DNA of 64,000 nucleotides, taken from contig NZ_CWKH01000001.1 in the NCBI RefSeq assembly GCF_001245615.1, positions 2,170,001-2,234,000 of the forward strand, read 5' to 3'. Shown here piece after piece: positions 38,078-47,060 of this stretch. The translations under genes were made by a program, and so were the position numbers. The DNA comes from Mycolicibacterium neworleansense. Lineage in GTDB: Bacteria > Actinomycetota > Actinomycetes > Mycobacteriales > Mycobacteriaceae. Positions within the stretch are counted from its first letter, which is position 1. The number at the start of each line of letters is the position of its first letter. The notes under the pieces were generated by a model that saw nothing but the letters and a program-made list of their open reading frames with translations, was not told the DNA's origin and searched no databases.

Positions 38078-38828
38078 AGCCCGGGAACTGGCTGGGGCAA
38101 CCGAGTTGGACATCTCCGCGGTGGCCGCGCTGCTGGCCGATCCGGCCCGCTGCAAGGTGCTGCTGGCGCTCGACGACGGCCGCGCCCTGCCGGCCAGTGT
38201 GCTGGCCGATGAGGCAGGCGTGAGCCGCCCTACGGCCAGCAGTCATCTCGCCAAGCTGACGGAGGCCGGTCTGCTCACGGTCCGCACGCAGGGCCGTCAC
38301 CGCTACTACCGGCTGGCCGGGCCGGAGGTCGGTGCGCTCATCGAGCAACTCGGTCGGCTGGCGCCGGCCCGGCCCGTCACCTCCTTGCGGGAGGGCACCC
38401 GCGCGGCGCGGCTGCGCTCGGCCCGGACCTGTTATGACCACATCGCCGGCCGGCTCGGTGTGCAGCTCATGGGCAGCCTGCTCGATCGCGGCGTACTCAC
38501 CGGCGGCGACGGGTGGTTTCACCCCGGCGGCACCGACCGGCTGAGCAGCCCTGGCCACGATGTGCCCTATCAGCTCACCGCGGACGGTCAGCGCCTGCTG
38601 CGTCAGATGGGTATCGAATTACCCACCGGCCCAAGGCCTCTGGTCCGCTACTGTGTCGACTGGACCGAGCAGCGCCACCATGTCGCCGGCGGATTGGGCC
38701 GGGCGATTCTCGACCACTTCCTGGCCGCGGAATGGCTGCGCCGTACCCCGCGTCACCGTGCCCTCACCGTCACCAGTTCGGGGCGGGCCGCCCTCAACGA
38801 TCGATTCGGCATCGACTGGACCGGTTGA
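38070..38828 (+). CDS. ArsR-family regulator with extended C-terminal domain
   Basis: A 252-residue regulator. The N-terminal winged helix spans ISAVAALLADPARCKVLLAL to GVSRPTASSHLAKLTEAGLLTVRTQGRHRYYRL. Standard ArsR proteins are near 110 residues; here a further 140 residues follow (LRSARTCYDHIAGRLGVQLM, LVRYCVDWTEQRHHVAGGLG), a feature of a group associated with efflux pumps, probably a ligand-binding domain. It overlaps the MFS gene, so it likely represses its own operon. Confidence 0.88.
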   Translation: MREARELAGATELDISAVAALLADPARCKVLLALDDGRALPASVLADEAGVSRPTASSHLAKLTEAGLLTVRTQGRHRYYRLAGPEVGALIEQLGRLAPARPVTSLREGTRAARLRSARTCYDHIAGRLGVQLMGSLLDRGVLTGGDGWFHPGGTDRLSSPGHDVPYQLTADGQRLLRQMGIELPTGPRPLVRYCVDWTEQRHHVAGGLGRAILDHFLAAEWLRRTPRHRALTVTSSGRAALNDRFGIDWTG

Positions 38829-38867
38829 CGCGCGCGTTCGAGAATCGCCGATCCGGGCCCGCTGGCG

Positions 38868-39491
38868 ATGGCCGCCAAGCACAATCGAGGCGTGACCCGG
38901 ACCTGGAGACTCGGTATACGTACGGCCTGCACCGCATTCGCCGGCGCAACGCTCGCACTCGGCCTGGCCGCCCCGGCAACCGCCGAACCAGCGCCCACGT
39001 TGCCCGCGTTCGTGCCCCACCCGTCGGACTGGACGCCGAACTACACAGTGTTCCCCTACAACCTGTGGCAGGTCCGCGTCACCCCCGAGCAGATCGACGC
39101 GCAACGCGAGTCCTGCCAGTGGTTCAACGCGCAGTACGGCACGTTGATGGGTCAGATCGTGGGCTTCCAGCGTTTCCTGGGCGAGCAGCACGACTATTGG
39201 ACCGCGCCCGGTGTGCAGGCCGCCGGCGATGCCGTGAAAGCCAACGTCGATCAGTCCGCGGCGTTCCTGGATCCCCGCGCCCACATCTTGTACATCACCA
39301 ATTACCCGGACCAGAGCCAGTATTCACCGCTGTACAACGGCGACTCGATCTATCACCTGTGGTACCAGTTCACCCAGATCAGCGACAAGATCGCCAAGCA
39401 GCAGCCGGCCGGCGTCATCAACGCCAACATCGCCACCGCCAATGTCTACGGGAACACGATCCGCGACTCCGGGGTGTGCGACAGGGCTTGA
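38868..39491 (+). CDS. Secreted protein (Rv3033 homologue)
   Basis: A 207-residue exported protein. A basic N-terminus and hydrophobic core (TACTAFAGATLALGLAAPATA) end in a probable signal peptidase site before EPAPTLP at about residue 40. The mature domain (WTPNYTVFPYNLWQVRVTPEQ; CQWFNAQYG; IHLWYQFTQISDK-like segment) belongs to a mycobacterial family of unknown function, with two cysteines that may pair. A GTG at 38892 is an alternative start. In M. tuberculosis it lies directly after Rv3032. Confidence 0.85.
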   Translation: MAAKHNRGVTRTWRLGIRTACTAFAGATLALGLAAPATAEPAPTLPAFVPHPSDWTPNYTVFPYNLWQVRVTPEQIDAQRESCQWFNAQYGTLMGQIVGFQRFLGEQHDYWTAPGVQAAGDAVKANVDQSAAFLDPRAHILYITNYPDQSQYSPLYNGDSIYHLWYQFTQISDKIAKQQPAGVINANIATANVYGNTIRDSGVCDRA

Positions 39492-39500
39492 ACGGTCCGC

Positions 39501-40244
39501 TCAGTTGCTGTTGGCAGCCTTCTTGCGCTCTATGTCGGCCAGTGCCGCAGCAAGTTCGGCGCGCTCGGCGGCCGACGTCTCCCAGTCCAGCTTGCGGTTC
39601 TTGACCACCTTGGCCGGCGCCCCGACGGCGATCGAGTAATCGGGGATCTCACCCTTGACCACGGCATGGGCACCCAGCACGCAGCCGCGGCCGATCGAGG
39701 TGTTGCGCAGGATGGTGACCTTGGCGGCGATCCAGGTGTCCGGGCCGATCCGCACCGGGCCCTTGATGATGCCCTGGTCCTTGATGGGCATGTCGATGTT
39801 GTCCATCTTGTGGTCGAAGTCGCAGACGTAGCACCAGTCCGCCATCAGCGCGGAGTCGCCGAGCTCGATGTCCAGGTAGGTGTTGATCACGTTGTCGCGG
39901 CCAAGCACCACCTTGTCCCCGATGCGCAGCGAGCCCTCGTGGCAGCGGATGGTGTTCTTGTCGCCGATGTGCACCCAGCGGCCGATCTCCATCTGCGCCA
40001 GCTCAGGGGTGCACTGGATTTCCACACCCTTGCCGAGGAACACCATGCCGCGGGTGATGATGTGCGGGTTGGCCAGCTTGAACTTCAGCAGCCGCCAGTA
40101 CCGCACCAGGTACCACGGCGTGTAGGCCTTGTTGTCGAGCACCCATTTCAGCGACGCCTTCGTCAGGAAGTCGGCCTGGCGCGGGTCACGCAGCCGGGAG
40201 CCACGCCAGCGCTTGTGAATCGGGGCGCCCCACATCGTCGTCAT
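39501..40244 (-). CDS. Hexapeptide-repeat acetyltransferase (Rv3034c homologue)
   Basis: A 247-residue left-handed beta-helix acyltransferase. Imperfect hexapeptide turns run from about residue 65 to 200 (GKGVEIQCTPELAQMEIG, NTIRCHEGSLRIGDKVVLGRD, and IGRGCVLGAHAVVKGEIPDY near the end). Trimeric acyltransferases of this kind use acetyl-CoA or acyl-CoA. In the MGLP cluster of M. tuberculosis it is proposed to acylate the polysaccharide, which carries short-chain acyl groups. Convergent with the Rv3033 homologue. Confidence 0.9.
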   Translation of the reverse strand: MTTMWGAPIHKRWRGSRLRDPRQADFLTKASLKWVLDNKAYTPWYLVRYWRLLKFKLANPHIITRGMVFLGKGVEIQCTPELAQMEIGRWVHIGDKNTIRCHEGSLRIGDKVVLGRDNVINTYLDIELGDSALMADWCYVCDFDHKMDNIDMPIKDQGIIKGPVRIGPDTWIAAKVTILRNTSIGRGCVLGAHAVVKGEIPDYSIAVGAPAKVVKNRKLDWETSAAERAELAAALADIERKKAANSN

Positions 40245-40410
40245 GGCCGGACAGCCTACGCGAGGACGTCAGACGGGCATCCGGGTCGCTCCGCTCCTGT
40301 ACTGCCGCACGCGTCCCGGGTCACTGCGCTCCGGGCCTCCGGACAGAACGGTTACCCTCACGTGGGTCACAAATACGAGCGCCCCGCGTGTTCGGCGACG
40401 AAAGGACATC

Positions 40411-41694
40411 GTGTTCCGGCGATACCTTGCACTGGCGGTCGCGGTGCTGTTCACAGGCCTGCTCGCCGGTTGCGAGAACACCGATTCGTGGGTGGACGCA
40501 CATGCCGCGCAAGGCTGGTCGGCGCAGTACGGAGACGCCGCCAACAGCAGCTACACCCGATCCCCTGGTCCCGAGGCGCTGCGCCTCGAGTGGAGCCGTT
40601 CGGTCAAGGGTGAGGTGGGCGCCCAGGTGGCCCTGAGCGCGAACAATCGCCTGGCGGTCAACGCGCAGACCGCCGGGGGTTGCTCGTTGATGGTGTGGGA
40701 GGCCGACAACAACGCCCGTCAGCGCTGGTGCACCCGATTGGTCCTGGGCGGTGGCTGGTCCAGTCCCCTGTTCGACGGGTTCGACAACGTCTACGTCGGA
40801 CAGCCCGGAACCATCCTGTCCTTCCCCCCGACGCAGTGGATCCGCTGGCGCCAGCCGGTGATCGGCATGCCGACCACACCCAGGCTTCTCGATGACGGCC
40901 AACTACTGGTGGTGACCCATCTGGGTCAGGTGCTGGTGTTCGACGGGCACCGGGGCACTGTGGTGGGAACACCGCTGGATCTGGTCTCCGGCGTGGACCC
41001 GACCGATTCCCAGCGGGGTCTGGGCGATTGCCAGCCGGCCCGGTCGCGGTGCCCGGTGGCGGCGGCGCCCGCTTTCTCTCATGAGGCCGGTCGCGTGGTG
41101 CTCAGCGTGTGGCAGCCCGGGGCCGAGGCGCCGGTGCTGGTCGGCTTGCGTTACCACCGTGGCGAGAAGACGTTGTTGACGCAGGAGTGGACCAGCACCG
41201 CCGTCGGGCGCGGGCCGCTGGGCAGCCCGGTGCTGTCCGCCGACGGTTCGACGGTGTACGTCAACGGCCGTGACCAGAAACTGTGGGCGCTCAACTCCGC
41301 CGACGGCACGCCGAAATGGTCGGTGCCACTGAACTATCTGGCCCAGACGCCACCATCGGTGTCACCGGACGGCCTGATCGTGGCCGGCGGCGGCCCCGAG
41401 GCCAAACTGACCGCGGTGCGCGATGCCGGGGACCATGGCGAGGTGGCCTGGACCCGTGACGATGTCGTCCCGTTGACCACGTCGAGCCGGGCGGGCGGGG
41501 TCGGTTACACCGTTGCCCGCGAAGGTGGGCACGGTCAGACCCTGTTGGTGTTCGACACCGCCGATGGACACACGCTCAACGCATATCCCGTGCCGGAGGC
41601 CACCGGCTGGCCCGTCGGGGTGTCGATCGGGCACGATCACCGGATCGTCACCGCGACAAGCGACGGCCAGGTGTACGGCTTCGCCCCGGCCTGA
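40411..41694 (+). CDS. Beta-propeller lipoprotein, PQQ-repeat type (Rv3035 homologue)
   Basis: A 427-residue lipoprotein. The signal peptide ends in a perfect lipobox (LLAGC, Cys21). The rest is a repeat propeller (WSAQYGDAANSSYTRSPG; WSSPLFDGFDNVYVGQPG; LWALNSADGTPKWSVPLNYLAQTPPSVSPDG), as in PQQ-like and BamB-like proteins. Probably a scaffold in the periplasm; the ligand is unknown. The GTG start has AAAGGA five bases upstream, which decides it against the long 5' extension antisense to the acetyltransferase. Confidence 0.87.
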   Translation: MFRRYLALAVAVLFTGLLAGCENTDSWVDAHAAQGWSAQYGDAANSSYTRSPGPEALRLEWSRSVKGEVGAQVALSANNRLAVNAQTAGGCSLMVWEADNNARQRWCTRLVLGGGWSSPLFDGFDNVYVGQPGTILSFPPTQWIRWRQPVIGMPTTPRLLDDGQLLVVTHLGQVLVFDGHRGTVVGTPLDLVSGVDPTDSQRGLGDCQPARSRCPVAAAPAFSHEAGRVVLSVWQPGAEAPVLVGLRYHRGEKTLLTQEWTSTAVGRGPLGSPVLSADGSTVYVNGRDQKLWALNSADGTPKWSVPLNYLAQTPPSVSPDGLIVAGGGPEAKLTAVRDAGDHGEVAWTRDDVVPLTTSSRAGGVGYTVAREGGHGQTLLVFDTADGHTLNAYPVPEATGWPVGVSIGHDHRIVTATSDGQVYGFAPA

Positions 41695-41702
41695 TCGCGA
41701 GG

Positions 41703-42392
41703 TCAGGCCAGCAGTGCCGCCACGGCGGACCGCGGCACGCTGGCCTGGCTGGCCCCGGCGGCCTCGGGCAGCAACTCGCCCTGCCCGAAGAAGAAGATGA
41801 CCGAGTCGTCGGTGATCGCGAAGTTCTGGTAGTGCACGGGGTCCAGGCCGACGGTCGGAGGGATGGCCTGTTCCACACCGGACTGCTTCTGCAGTTCACG
41901 CTGAACGATCGGGAAGATCACGTCCAACGGTCTGGAGCCCGGCTTGAAAAGGGTGTCGAAGGTGATCGGCGCCCGGGTGGCCACGTTGTAGTTGAACGTC
42001 TTGTACCAGGTCTGGGGGTGGGCGCCACCGACGTTCTGATACACCTCGAACACCAGGCTCTGGGTGTGCGCCGGCGTCCCGGAACTGTAGGCGGTGCCCT
42101 TGGCGTCGAGGACGTACGGCTGATCGCGTGAACCGGGCATGTCCGAGACGTTGACGAATCCGTCGCGGGTCTGGGTCAGGTAGGCCGCGACGGCCGGTTG
42201 ATCGGGGTAGCCGACCGGGAACGTGTAATCCAGCGTGTAGGTGGCGTTGGCTGTGTGCACCTGACAGATCTGGTCGCCGTCGACGGTGCCGCCGAGGTCG
42301 GCGCAGGCCGACTGCGCAGCTGCCACGGGCATGCCGAGCCAGCCGAGCAGCGCACCGGCTGCCAGCAGCGCTGTCACAGGGGGAATTCGCAT
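41703..42392 (-). CDS. Secreted protein TB22.2 homologue (RsiV/DUF3298-like)
   Basis: A 229-residue secreted protein corresponding to Rv3036c (TB22.2), related to MPT64. Signal peptide MRIPPVTALLAAGALLGWLG with cleavage near AAA-QSA; two cysteines follow. The mature domain has the RsiV-like features VFEVYQNVGGAHPQTWYKTFNY and ITFDTLFKPGSRPLDVI. Esterase activity has been reported for the M. tuberculosis protein. It is followed by the two methyltransferase genes upstream on the same strand. Confidence 0.88.
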   Translation of the reverse strand: MRIPPVTALLAAGALLGWLGMPVAAAQSACADLGGTVDGDQICQVHTANATYTLDYTFPVGYPDQPAVAAYLTQTRDGFVNVSDMPGSRDQPYVLDAKGTAYSSGTPAHTQSLVFEVYQNVGGAHPQTWYKTFNYNVATRAPITFDTLFKPGSRPLDVIFPIVQRELQKQSGVEQAIPPTVGLDPVHYQNFAITDDSVIFFFGQGELLPEAAGASQASVPRSAVAALLA

Positions 42393-42466
42393 CGTCAGTC
42401 GTCCTCGCAGGCGATCAACTCACACCGGTGGATGCACCGGCGTGTTTCGTTCAGGGTACGTTGCCG

Positions 42467-43705
42467 CTATCGCGACGGGCGACAAATGAATGCCGTCGCC
42501 CGGGCGGCCGCCCCGGAACCGAGCCGCGTGATCACCACCGACAGGTGTTCGGTGCCGCGCAGCCGCATCCGGGACCGCAGCGCATCGGGATCCACGTCCA
42601 GACCCCGAACCAGGATCTCCAGGGCGCCCACGGATCGGGCTGCCAGCGCCGCGCGCAGTCGCCGCTCCTGGAAATGCAGCTGTTCGAGGACCTCGAATCC
42701 GCGCACCCCGACGGGCAACTCGTCGCCGGACAGGTAGGCGATGTCGGGGTCGAGCTGCCACAGCCCGTGCCGCGCCGCATAGTGGCGCACCAGGCCGGCA
42801 CGCACCACCGCACCGTCAGGGTCCACGATCCAGCGCCCGGCCGGCGCGACAGGGCAGTCGTCGGGTTCGGCGTCGCTGATCTCTTCCCCGGTCTCGAGCA
42901 GGCTGGCGCGCCGATGCACGCCGTGTTGGCTCAGACCCGGTGACCACAGGCAGGCTTCGCGTACGCTGCCGCCGACCGAGGTCACCTCGATCTCCCCGGC
43001 GAACCCCATCTTGGCGAGTTCGTCGAAATCGATTCCCGGGGCGCACTTCACCACGAGGTCGCGGTCACGGTAGACGTCCAGGACCGCGTCGAGCGCCGGG
43101 GTGTACGCGCGCGGGTCGAAGCGGCGCCGTCCGCCGGACCGGCGGGCGGGGTCGATGATCACCACCGTGTCGCGAGTGACGGGCGCCAGCGCGTCGGCCC
43201 GGCAGAGGTCGACGCCTTCGGCGTTGTGCGCGGCCATCGCCAAACGCACCGGATCGAGATCGCTTCCGAGCAGCTGCGTTGCGCAATCACGCAGTGCCAC
43301 AAGCTCACCGCCGATCGAGCAGGTGGCGTCGTGCACGCGGGCACCGGCCAGCCGGCGGGCCCGGTGGGCAGCCACGGGTGCGGCCGTGGCCTGTTGCAGC
43401 GCCTCGTCGGTGAACAGCCACCGCCCCGGGTCGTCGAATTTGGCCGCGGCCCGGCGCCTGAGCTGTACGGTCTCCACCAGAATTCCGGCGCGGTCACCGA
43501 ATTGTGTTCGGACGGCAGCGATGTCACTGACCAGACCGGCTCCGGTGAGGCGGCGCTCGGCCACCTCACCCAGGGCCTGCTCCCCCGCCTCCGACCGCAG
43601 ATAAGCGACGTGTGAGAGGTCGAACGCTACTCCACCGCTCAGGAGGGCTTGACCCCCGTGACCATCACGTTGTAGAACCAGCCCTTGGGCACCACGCGGC
43701 GCCAC
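42467..43705 (-). CDS. SAM methyltransferase with THUMP-like domain (Rv3037c homologue)
   Basis: A 412-residue protein if the first GTG is used. The methyltransferase core has VHDATCSIGGELVALRDC (motif I) and VVIIDPARRSGGRR (motif IV-like DPAR); the C-terminal part resembles the THUMP-like domain (AVVRAGLVRHYAARHGLWQLDPDIAYLSG). Such proteins usually act on RNA, although in M. tuberculosis the gene is listed with the MGLP cluster. The start is uncertain: no ATG, GTG or TTG lies in frame between the upstream stop and residue 47, so either the GTG gives a 67-base overlap or the protein begins later. Confidence 0.82.
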   Translation of the reverse strand: MAPRGAQGLVLQRDGHGGQALLSGGVAFDLSHVAYLRSEAGEQALGEVAERRLTGAGLVSDIAAVRTQFGDRAGILVETVQLRRRAAAKFDDPGRWLFTDEALQQATAAPVAAHRARRLAGARVHDATCSIGGELVALRDCATQLLGSDLDPVRLAMAAHNAEGVDLCRADALAPVTRDTVVIIDPARRSGGRRRFDPRAYTPALDAVLDVYRDRDLVVKCAPGIDFDELAKMGFAGEIEVTSVGGSVREACLWSPGLSQHGVHRRASLLETGEEISDAEPDDCPVAPAGRWIVDPDGAVVRAGLVRHYAARHGLWQLDPDIAYLSGDELPVGVRGFEVLEQLHFQERRLRAALAARSVGALEILVRGLDVDPDALRSRMRLRGTEHLSVVITRLGSGAAARATAFICRPSR

Positions 43706-44652
43706 ACGTTGGAGTCGACCCAGCTCAGCGTGGTCCAGCTGCTGAAGGCGAACTTGGCCCAGCCCCAGCCCAGCCGCCCGGGCGGGACGGCGGCCTCGAA
43801 GGTGCGCACCGGCCAGCCGAGCATCGCGGCGGTGAATTCCTCACTGGCCGTGCGCACTTCGACCGCACCGGCGTTGGAGGCCATCCGCTCCAGATCGGCC
43901 GGGTCGAAGGTGTGCAGGTCGACGACGGCTTCCAGCGCCGCGGCGCGGGAAGACTCGTCGAGTTCGGCCTGGGGCCGACGCCAGCCGCTCAGCCAGGGCA
44001 GCTTGGTCAGGTTGGTGGTGGCGTGCCAGGTCAGGGTGGACAGCTCACGGGCGTACTTGTTGCCGACCGTGGTGGGTTCGCCGGCGAATACGAAACGGCC
44101 GCCGGGCTTGAGCACGCGGACCACCTCGCGCAGCGAGAGTTCGACGTCGGGGATGTGGTGCAGCACGGCGTGCCCTACCACCAGGTCGAAGGTGTTGTCC
44201 TCGTACGGGATGCCCTCGGCGTCGGCGACCCGTCCGTCGATGTCCAGGCCGAGTGACTGACCGTTGCGGGTGGCCACCTTCACCATGCCCGGCGACAGGT
44301 CGGTCACCGAACCGCGGCGCGCGACACCGGACTGGATCAGGTTGAGGAGGAAGAAGCCGGTGCCGCAGCCCAGCTCGAGGGCGCGGTCGTAGGGCAGCTC
44401 ACGCTGCTCGGACTCCGGGACGATCCCGTCGAACCGGCCACGGGCGTAGTCGATACAGCGCTGGTCGTAGGAGATCGACCACTTCTCGTCGTAGGTCTCG
44501 GCTTCCCAGTCGTGGTAGAGCACCTGCGCGAGCTTGCTGTCGTGCATCGCGGCCTCGACCTGTTCGGCCGTGGCGTGCGGGTTAGGAGTCGGCATGCCAG
44601 CTACATCGACCGCCGCGTCAACGTCGGCGCCGGAATCCTTGATGTCAGTCAT
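43639..44652 (-). CDS. SAM-dependent methyltransferase (Rv3038c homologue)
   Basis: A 337-residue class I methyltransferase. RALELGCGTGFFLLNLIQSG is motif I, VTDLSPGMVKVA motif II, NTFDLVVGHAVLHHIPDVELS motif III to IV, and LKPGGRFVFAGEPT the post-motif strand. The C-terminal extension (residues 200-337) is conserved in mycobacteria. Substrate unproven; position next to MGLP genes suggests a glucose or lipid methyltransferase. The downstream gene overlaps its 3' end. Confidence 0.9.
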   Translation of the reverse strand: MTDIKDSGADVDAAVDVAGMPTPNPHATAEQVEAAMHDSKLAQVLYHDWEAETYDEKWSISYDQRCIDYARGRFDGIVPESEQRELPYDRALELGCGTGFFLLNLIQSGVARRGSVTDLSPGMVKVATRNGQSLGLDIDGRVADAEGIPYEDNTFDLVVGHAVLHHIPDVELSLREVVRVLKPGGRFVFAGEPTTVGNKYARELSTLTWHATTNLTKLPWLSGWRRPQAELDESSRAAALEAVVDLHTFDPADLERMASNAGAVEVRTASEEFTAAMLGWPVRTFEAAVPPGRLGWGWAKFAFSSWTTLSWVDSNVWRRVVPKGWFYNVMVTGVKPS

Positions 44653-44686
44653 GAAGGGCAGCCTAACGGCCCGGGTGGGGTGGATG

Positions 44687-45358
44687 TCAGGGCCGGTCCG
44701 TCACTCCGTCGACGGCGGCTTTCGCTGCGGCCAGTACGTCCACCGGATGATCGACGAATCGCCGTGCCCAGGCCAGTGCCTCGTCGTACACGTGGTCGGG
44801 TGCCACCATCTGGTCGATCAGGCCGAGTGCGAGCGCCTCCTCGGCGCCGACGAACCGGCCGCTGTACACCAGTTCCTTGGCCTTGCTGGCCCCGATGACC
44901 TCGGCCAGCTGCGCGCCGCCACCGGCTCGCGGTGCCAGCCCGGCCAGGATCTCGGTGGCCCCGAACTTGACGTTGTCGCCGCTGACCCGCCAATCGGCGG
45001 CCATCGCCAGGGTCAGCCCGCTGCCCAGGGCATACCCGGTGATCGCGGCCACCGTGGGCTTGGGGATGGCGGCCACTGCGTCGATGCACTGGCGCAATGC
45101 CGTGTCGGCGGCGGCGGCCTCTGCCGCGTTCAACGTGCGCAGTTCGGGGACGTCGTCGCCGGCGCAGAAGATCTCGTGTCCGCCGAACAGGATCACCACC
45201 GAAATGTCGGTGCGCTCGCCCAGCTCATGGGCGGCCGCGACGATCTCGCGGTACATCTGCCGGGTCAGGGCGTTGGTCGGCGGCCGTGACAGCATCAGGG
45301 TGCCGACGCCGTCCTGCTCCGGTGCGGCCCCGGTGATCGCGCGGACGAACTCGCTCAT
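44687..45358 (-). CDS. echA17: Enoyl-CoA hydratase (EchA17 homologue)
   Basis: A 223-residue crotonase-fold protein at the position of Rv3039c. The oxyanion-hole segments are [13 protein letters not shown] and [19 protein letters not shown]; the usual catalytic glutamate region reads [21 protein letters not shown], with an E at one site (GATEI) and no clear second. It is about 30 residues shorter than typical EchA proteins at the C-terminus. Translation is coupled to the Nudix gene by ATGA overlap. Confidence 0.88.
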   Translation of the reverse strand: MSEFVRAITGAAPEQDGVGTLMLSRPPTNALTRQMYREIVAAAHELGERTDISVVILFGGHEIFCAGDDVPELRTLNAAEAAAADTALRQCIDAVAAIPKPTVAAITGYALGSGLTLAMAADWRVSGDNVKFGATEILAGLAPRAGGGAQLAEVIGASKAKELVYSGRFVGAEEALALGLIDQMVAPDHVYDEALAWARRFVDHPVDVLAAAKAAVDGVTDRP

Positions 45359-46194
45359 TGAGCGGCTTCCGCTGCCTCCGGGCCGCGGCCCAGAGGTGCC
45401 CGTTGGTTCCTCGCCGCGTTGTACCGGCCGCTGTCGAAGAATTCGATCTGCCAGCTTCCCTCGCCGAGGGACAGGTTGGGCTCGGTGGCGACGATCTTGC
45501 GTTCGGTCGCCAGGACGTCGGACACCGATCGGCCGTTGAGGGAGTTCAGCTGGGTCCAGGTCGGCGGCAACAAGAACGACTCGCCCTGCTCGAAGGCATC
45601 GAGACCGGCCTGCGGGGTGCTCCAGAACGCCTGGTCGGTTTCGGTGTTCTCACCGTCGGCCCGTTGCCCCTCTGGCAGTGCACCGACGAAGAAGAAGGTG
45701 TCGTAGCGGCGGGTGCGTTCCTCTTTGGGCGTGATCCAGTTGTCCCATGGGCGCAGCAGGTCGGCCCGCAGCACGAGTTTCTCGTGGCGCAGGAAGTCGG
45801 CGAAGGACAGCGTGTGGTTGGCCAGGGCGGCACGCGCCTCGCCGTAGACCGATGCGTCGCTGACGATCCCATCTGGGTCGTTGGCCGGGCCGGCGAACAA
45901 CACCCCGGACTCCTCGAAGGTTTCGCGGGCCGCGGCGCACACGAGCGCCTCGGCCAGCCCGGTGTCCACGCCGAGACGCTGAGCCCACCAGTCCGGTTCG
46001 GGACCGAACCAGGCGATGTCGGCGTTGCGGTCGCGGTCGTCGACGCCACCGCCGGGGAACACCATCACCCCGGCCACGAAATCCATCGCCGCATGCCGGC
46101 GCATCATGAACACCTTGATGCCGGACGGTGTGTCCCGCACCAGCATCACCGTCGCCGCCGGGCGCGGCACCAGTGGGTCCGTCGTAGCGCTCAT
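45355..46194 (-). CDS. Nudix hydrolase (NUDT19-like; Rv3040c homologue)
   Basis: A 279-residue Nudix protein. The box is split as in NUDT19: [11 protein letters not shown], a 30-residue insertion, then [13 protein letters not shown] giving the REx2EExGU part. NUDT19-type enzymes hydrolyse CoA esters, which would fit its operon with an enoyl-CoA hydratase. It overlaps echA17 downstream and the ABC ATPase upstream by four bases each, so the three are one translationally coupled unit. Confidence 0.9.
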   Translation of the reverse strand: MSATTDPLVPRPAATVMLVRDTPSGIKVFMMRRHAAMDFVAGVMVFPGGGVDDRDRNADIAWFGPEPDWWAQRLGVDTGLAEALVCAAARETFEESGVLFAGPANDPDGIVSDASVYGEARAALANHTLSFADFLRHEKLVLRADLLRPWDNWITPKEERTRRYDTFFFVGALPEGQRADGENTETDQAFWSTPQAGLDAFEQGESFLLPPTWTQLNSLNGRSVSDVLATERKIVATEPNLSLGEGSWQIEFFDSGRYNAARNQRAPLGRGPEAAEAAQ

Positions 46195-47060
46195 TCTCGC
46201 CTCCTGTGAGCCGCACGGCTCCTGGTCCGCCGGGCGAAGTAACGCCCGTCGATCACGTCCAGCGCGATCGACTGACCGAACGCCTTGGACAGGTTCTCAG
46301 CAGTCAACACCTCGGTCAGCAGACCCGAGGCAACCGCCTTGCCCTCCGACAGGATCAGCGCGTGGCTGAATCCGACCGGAATCTCCTCGACATGATGGGT
46401 GACCAGCACCATGGCCGGCGCATCGGGGTCGGCCGCCAGATCGGTCAACCGCGCCACCAGCTCCTCGCGCCCGCCCAGGTCCAGTCCCGCCGCGGGCTCG
46501 TCGAGCAGCAGCAGTTCGGGATCGGTCATCAGCGACCGGGCGATCAGGACGCGCTTGCGTTCACCTTCGGACAGGGTTCCGTAGGTCCGCTCGGCGAGGT
46601 GTTCGGCACCGACGCTCTCCAGCATGTCGACGGCCTGGACGTAGTCGACGTCCTCGTAGTCCTCGCGCCAGCGACCCAGCACGGCGTAGCCGGCCGACAC
46701 CACCAGATCGCGTACCACTTCGCTGTCGGGGATCCGCTGCGACAGTGCCGAGCTGCTGAGTCCGACCCGGGCCCGCAGCTCGGACATGTCGGTGCGGCCG
46801 AGCCGTTCGCCGAGCACATAGGCGGTACCCGACGAGGGATGTTCGGTGGCGGCGGCGATCCGCAGCAGCGAGGTCTTGCCTGCGCCGTTCGGGCCGATCA
46901 CCACCCAGCGCTCATCAAGTTCCACGGTCCAGGTGATGGGACCGACCAGGGTGTTGCCGCCTCGGCGCAGGCTCACCCTGGCGAAGTCGATCAACAGGTC
47001 GGGGTCGGTTCCGTCTCCGTCATCGTTGATTGTCGAGTCGGTGCGTTCCCCTGCGGCCAC
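46191..47060 (-). CDS. ABC transporter ATP-binding protein (Rv3041c homologue)
   Basis: A 289-residue ABC ATPase. Walker A is GPNGAGKTSLL, the signature LSEGERKRVLIAR, Walker B LLLLDEPAAGLD and the H-loop LVTHHVEEIP. No permease gene is adjacent, so partner and substrate are unknown; the family is similar to YlmA/metal-type ATPases. The GTG start overlaps the end of the upstream membrane-protein gene by 70 bases; no later initiator precedes the conserved IDFARVSLRRGG strand, so the overlap is probably real. Confidence 0.88.
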   Translation of the reverse strand: MAAGERTDSTINDDGDGTDPDLLIDFARVSLRRGGNTLVGPITWTVELDERWVVIGPNGAGKTSLLRIAAATEHPSSGTAYVLGERLGRTDMSELRARVGLSSSALSQRIPDSEVVRDLVVSAGYAVLGRWREDYEDVDYVQAVDMLESVGAEHLAERTYGTLSEGERKRVLIARSLMTDPELLLLDEPAAGLDLGGREELVARLTDLAADPDAPAMVLVTHHVEEIPVGFSHALILSEGKAVASGLLTEVLTAENLSKAFGQSIALDVIDGRYFARRTRSRAAHRRRE

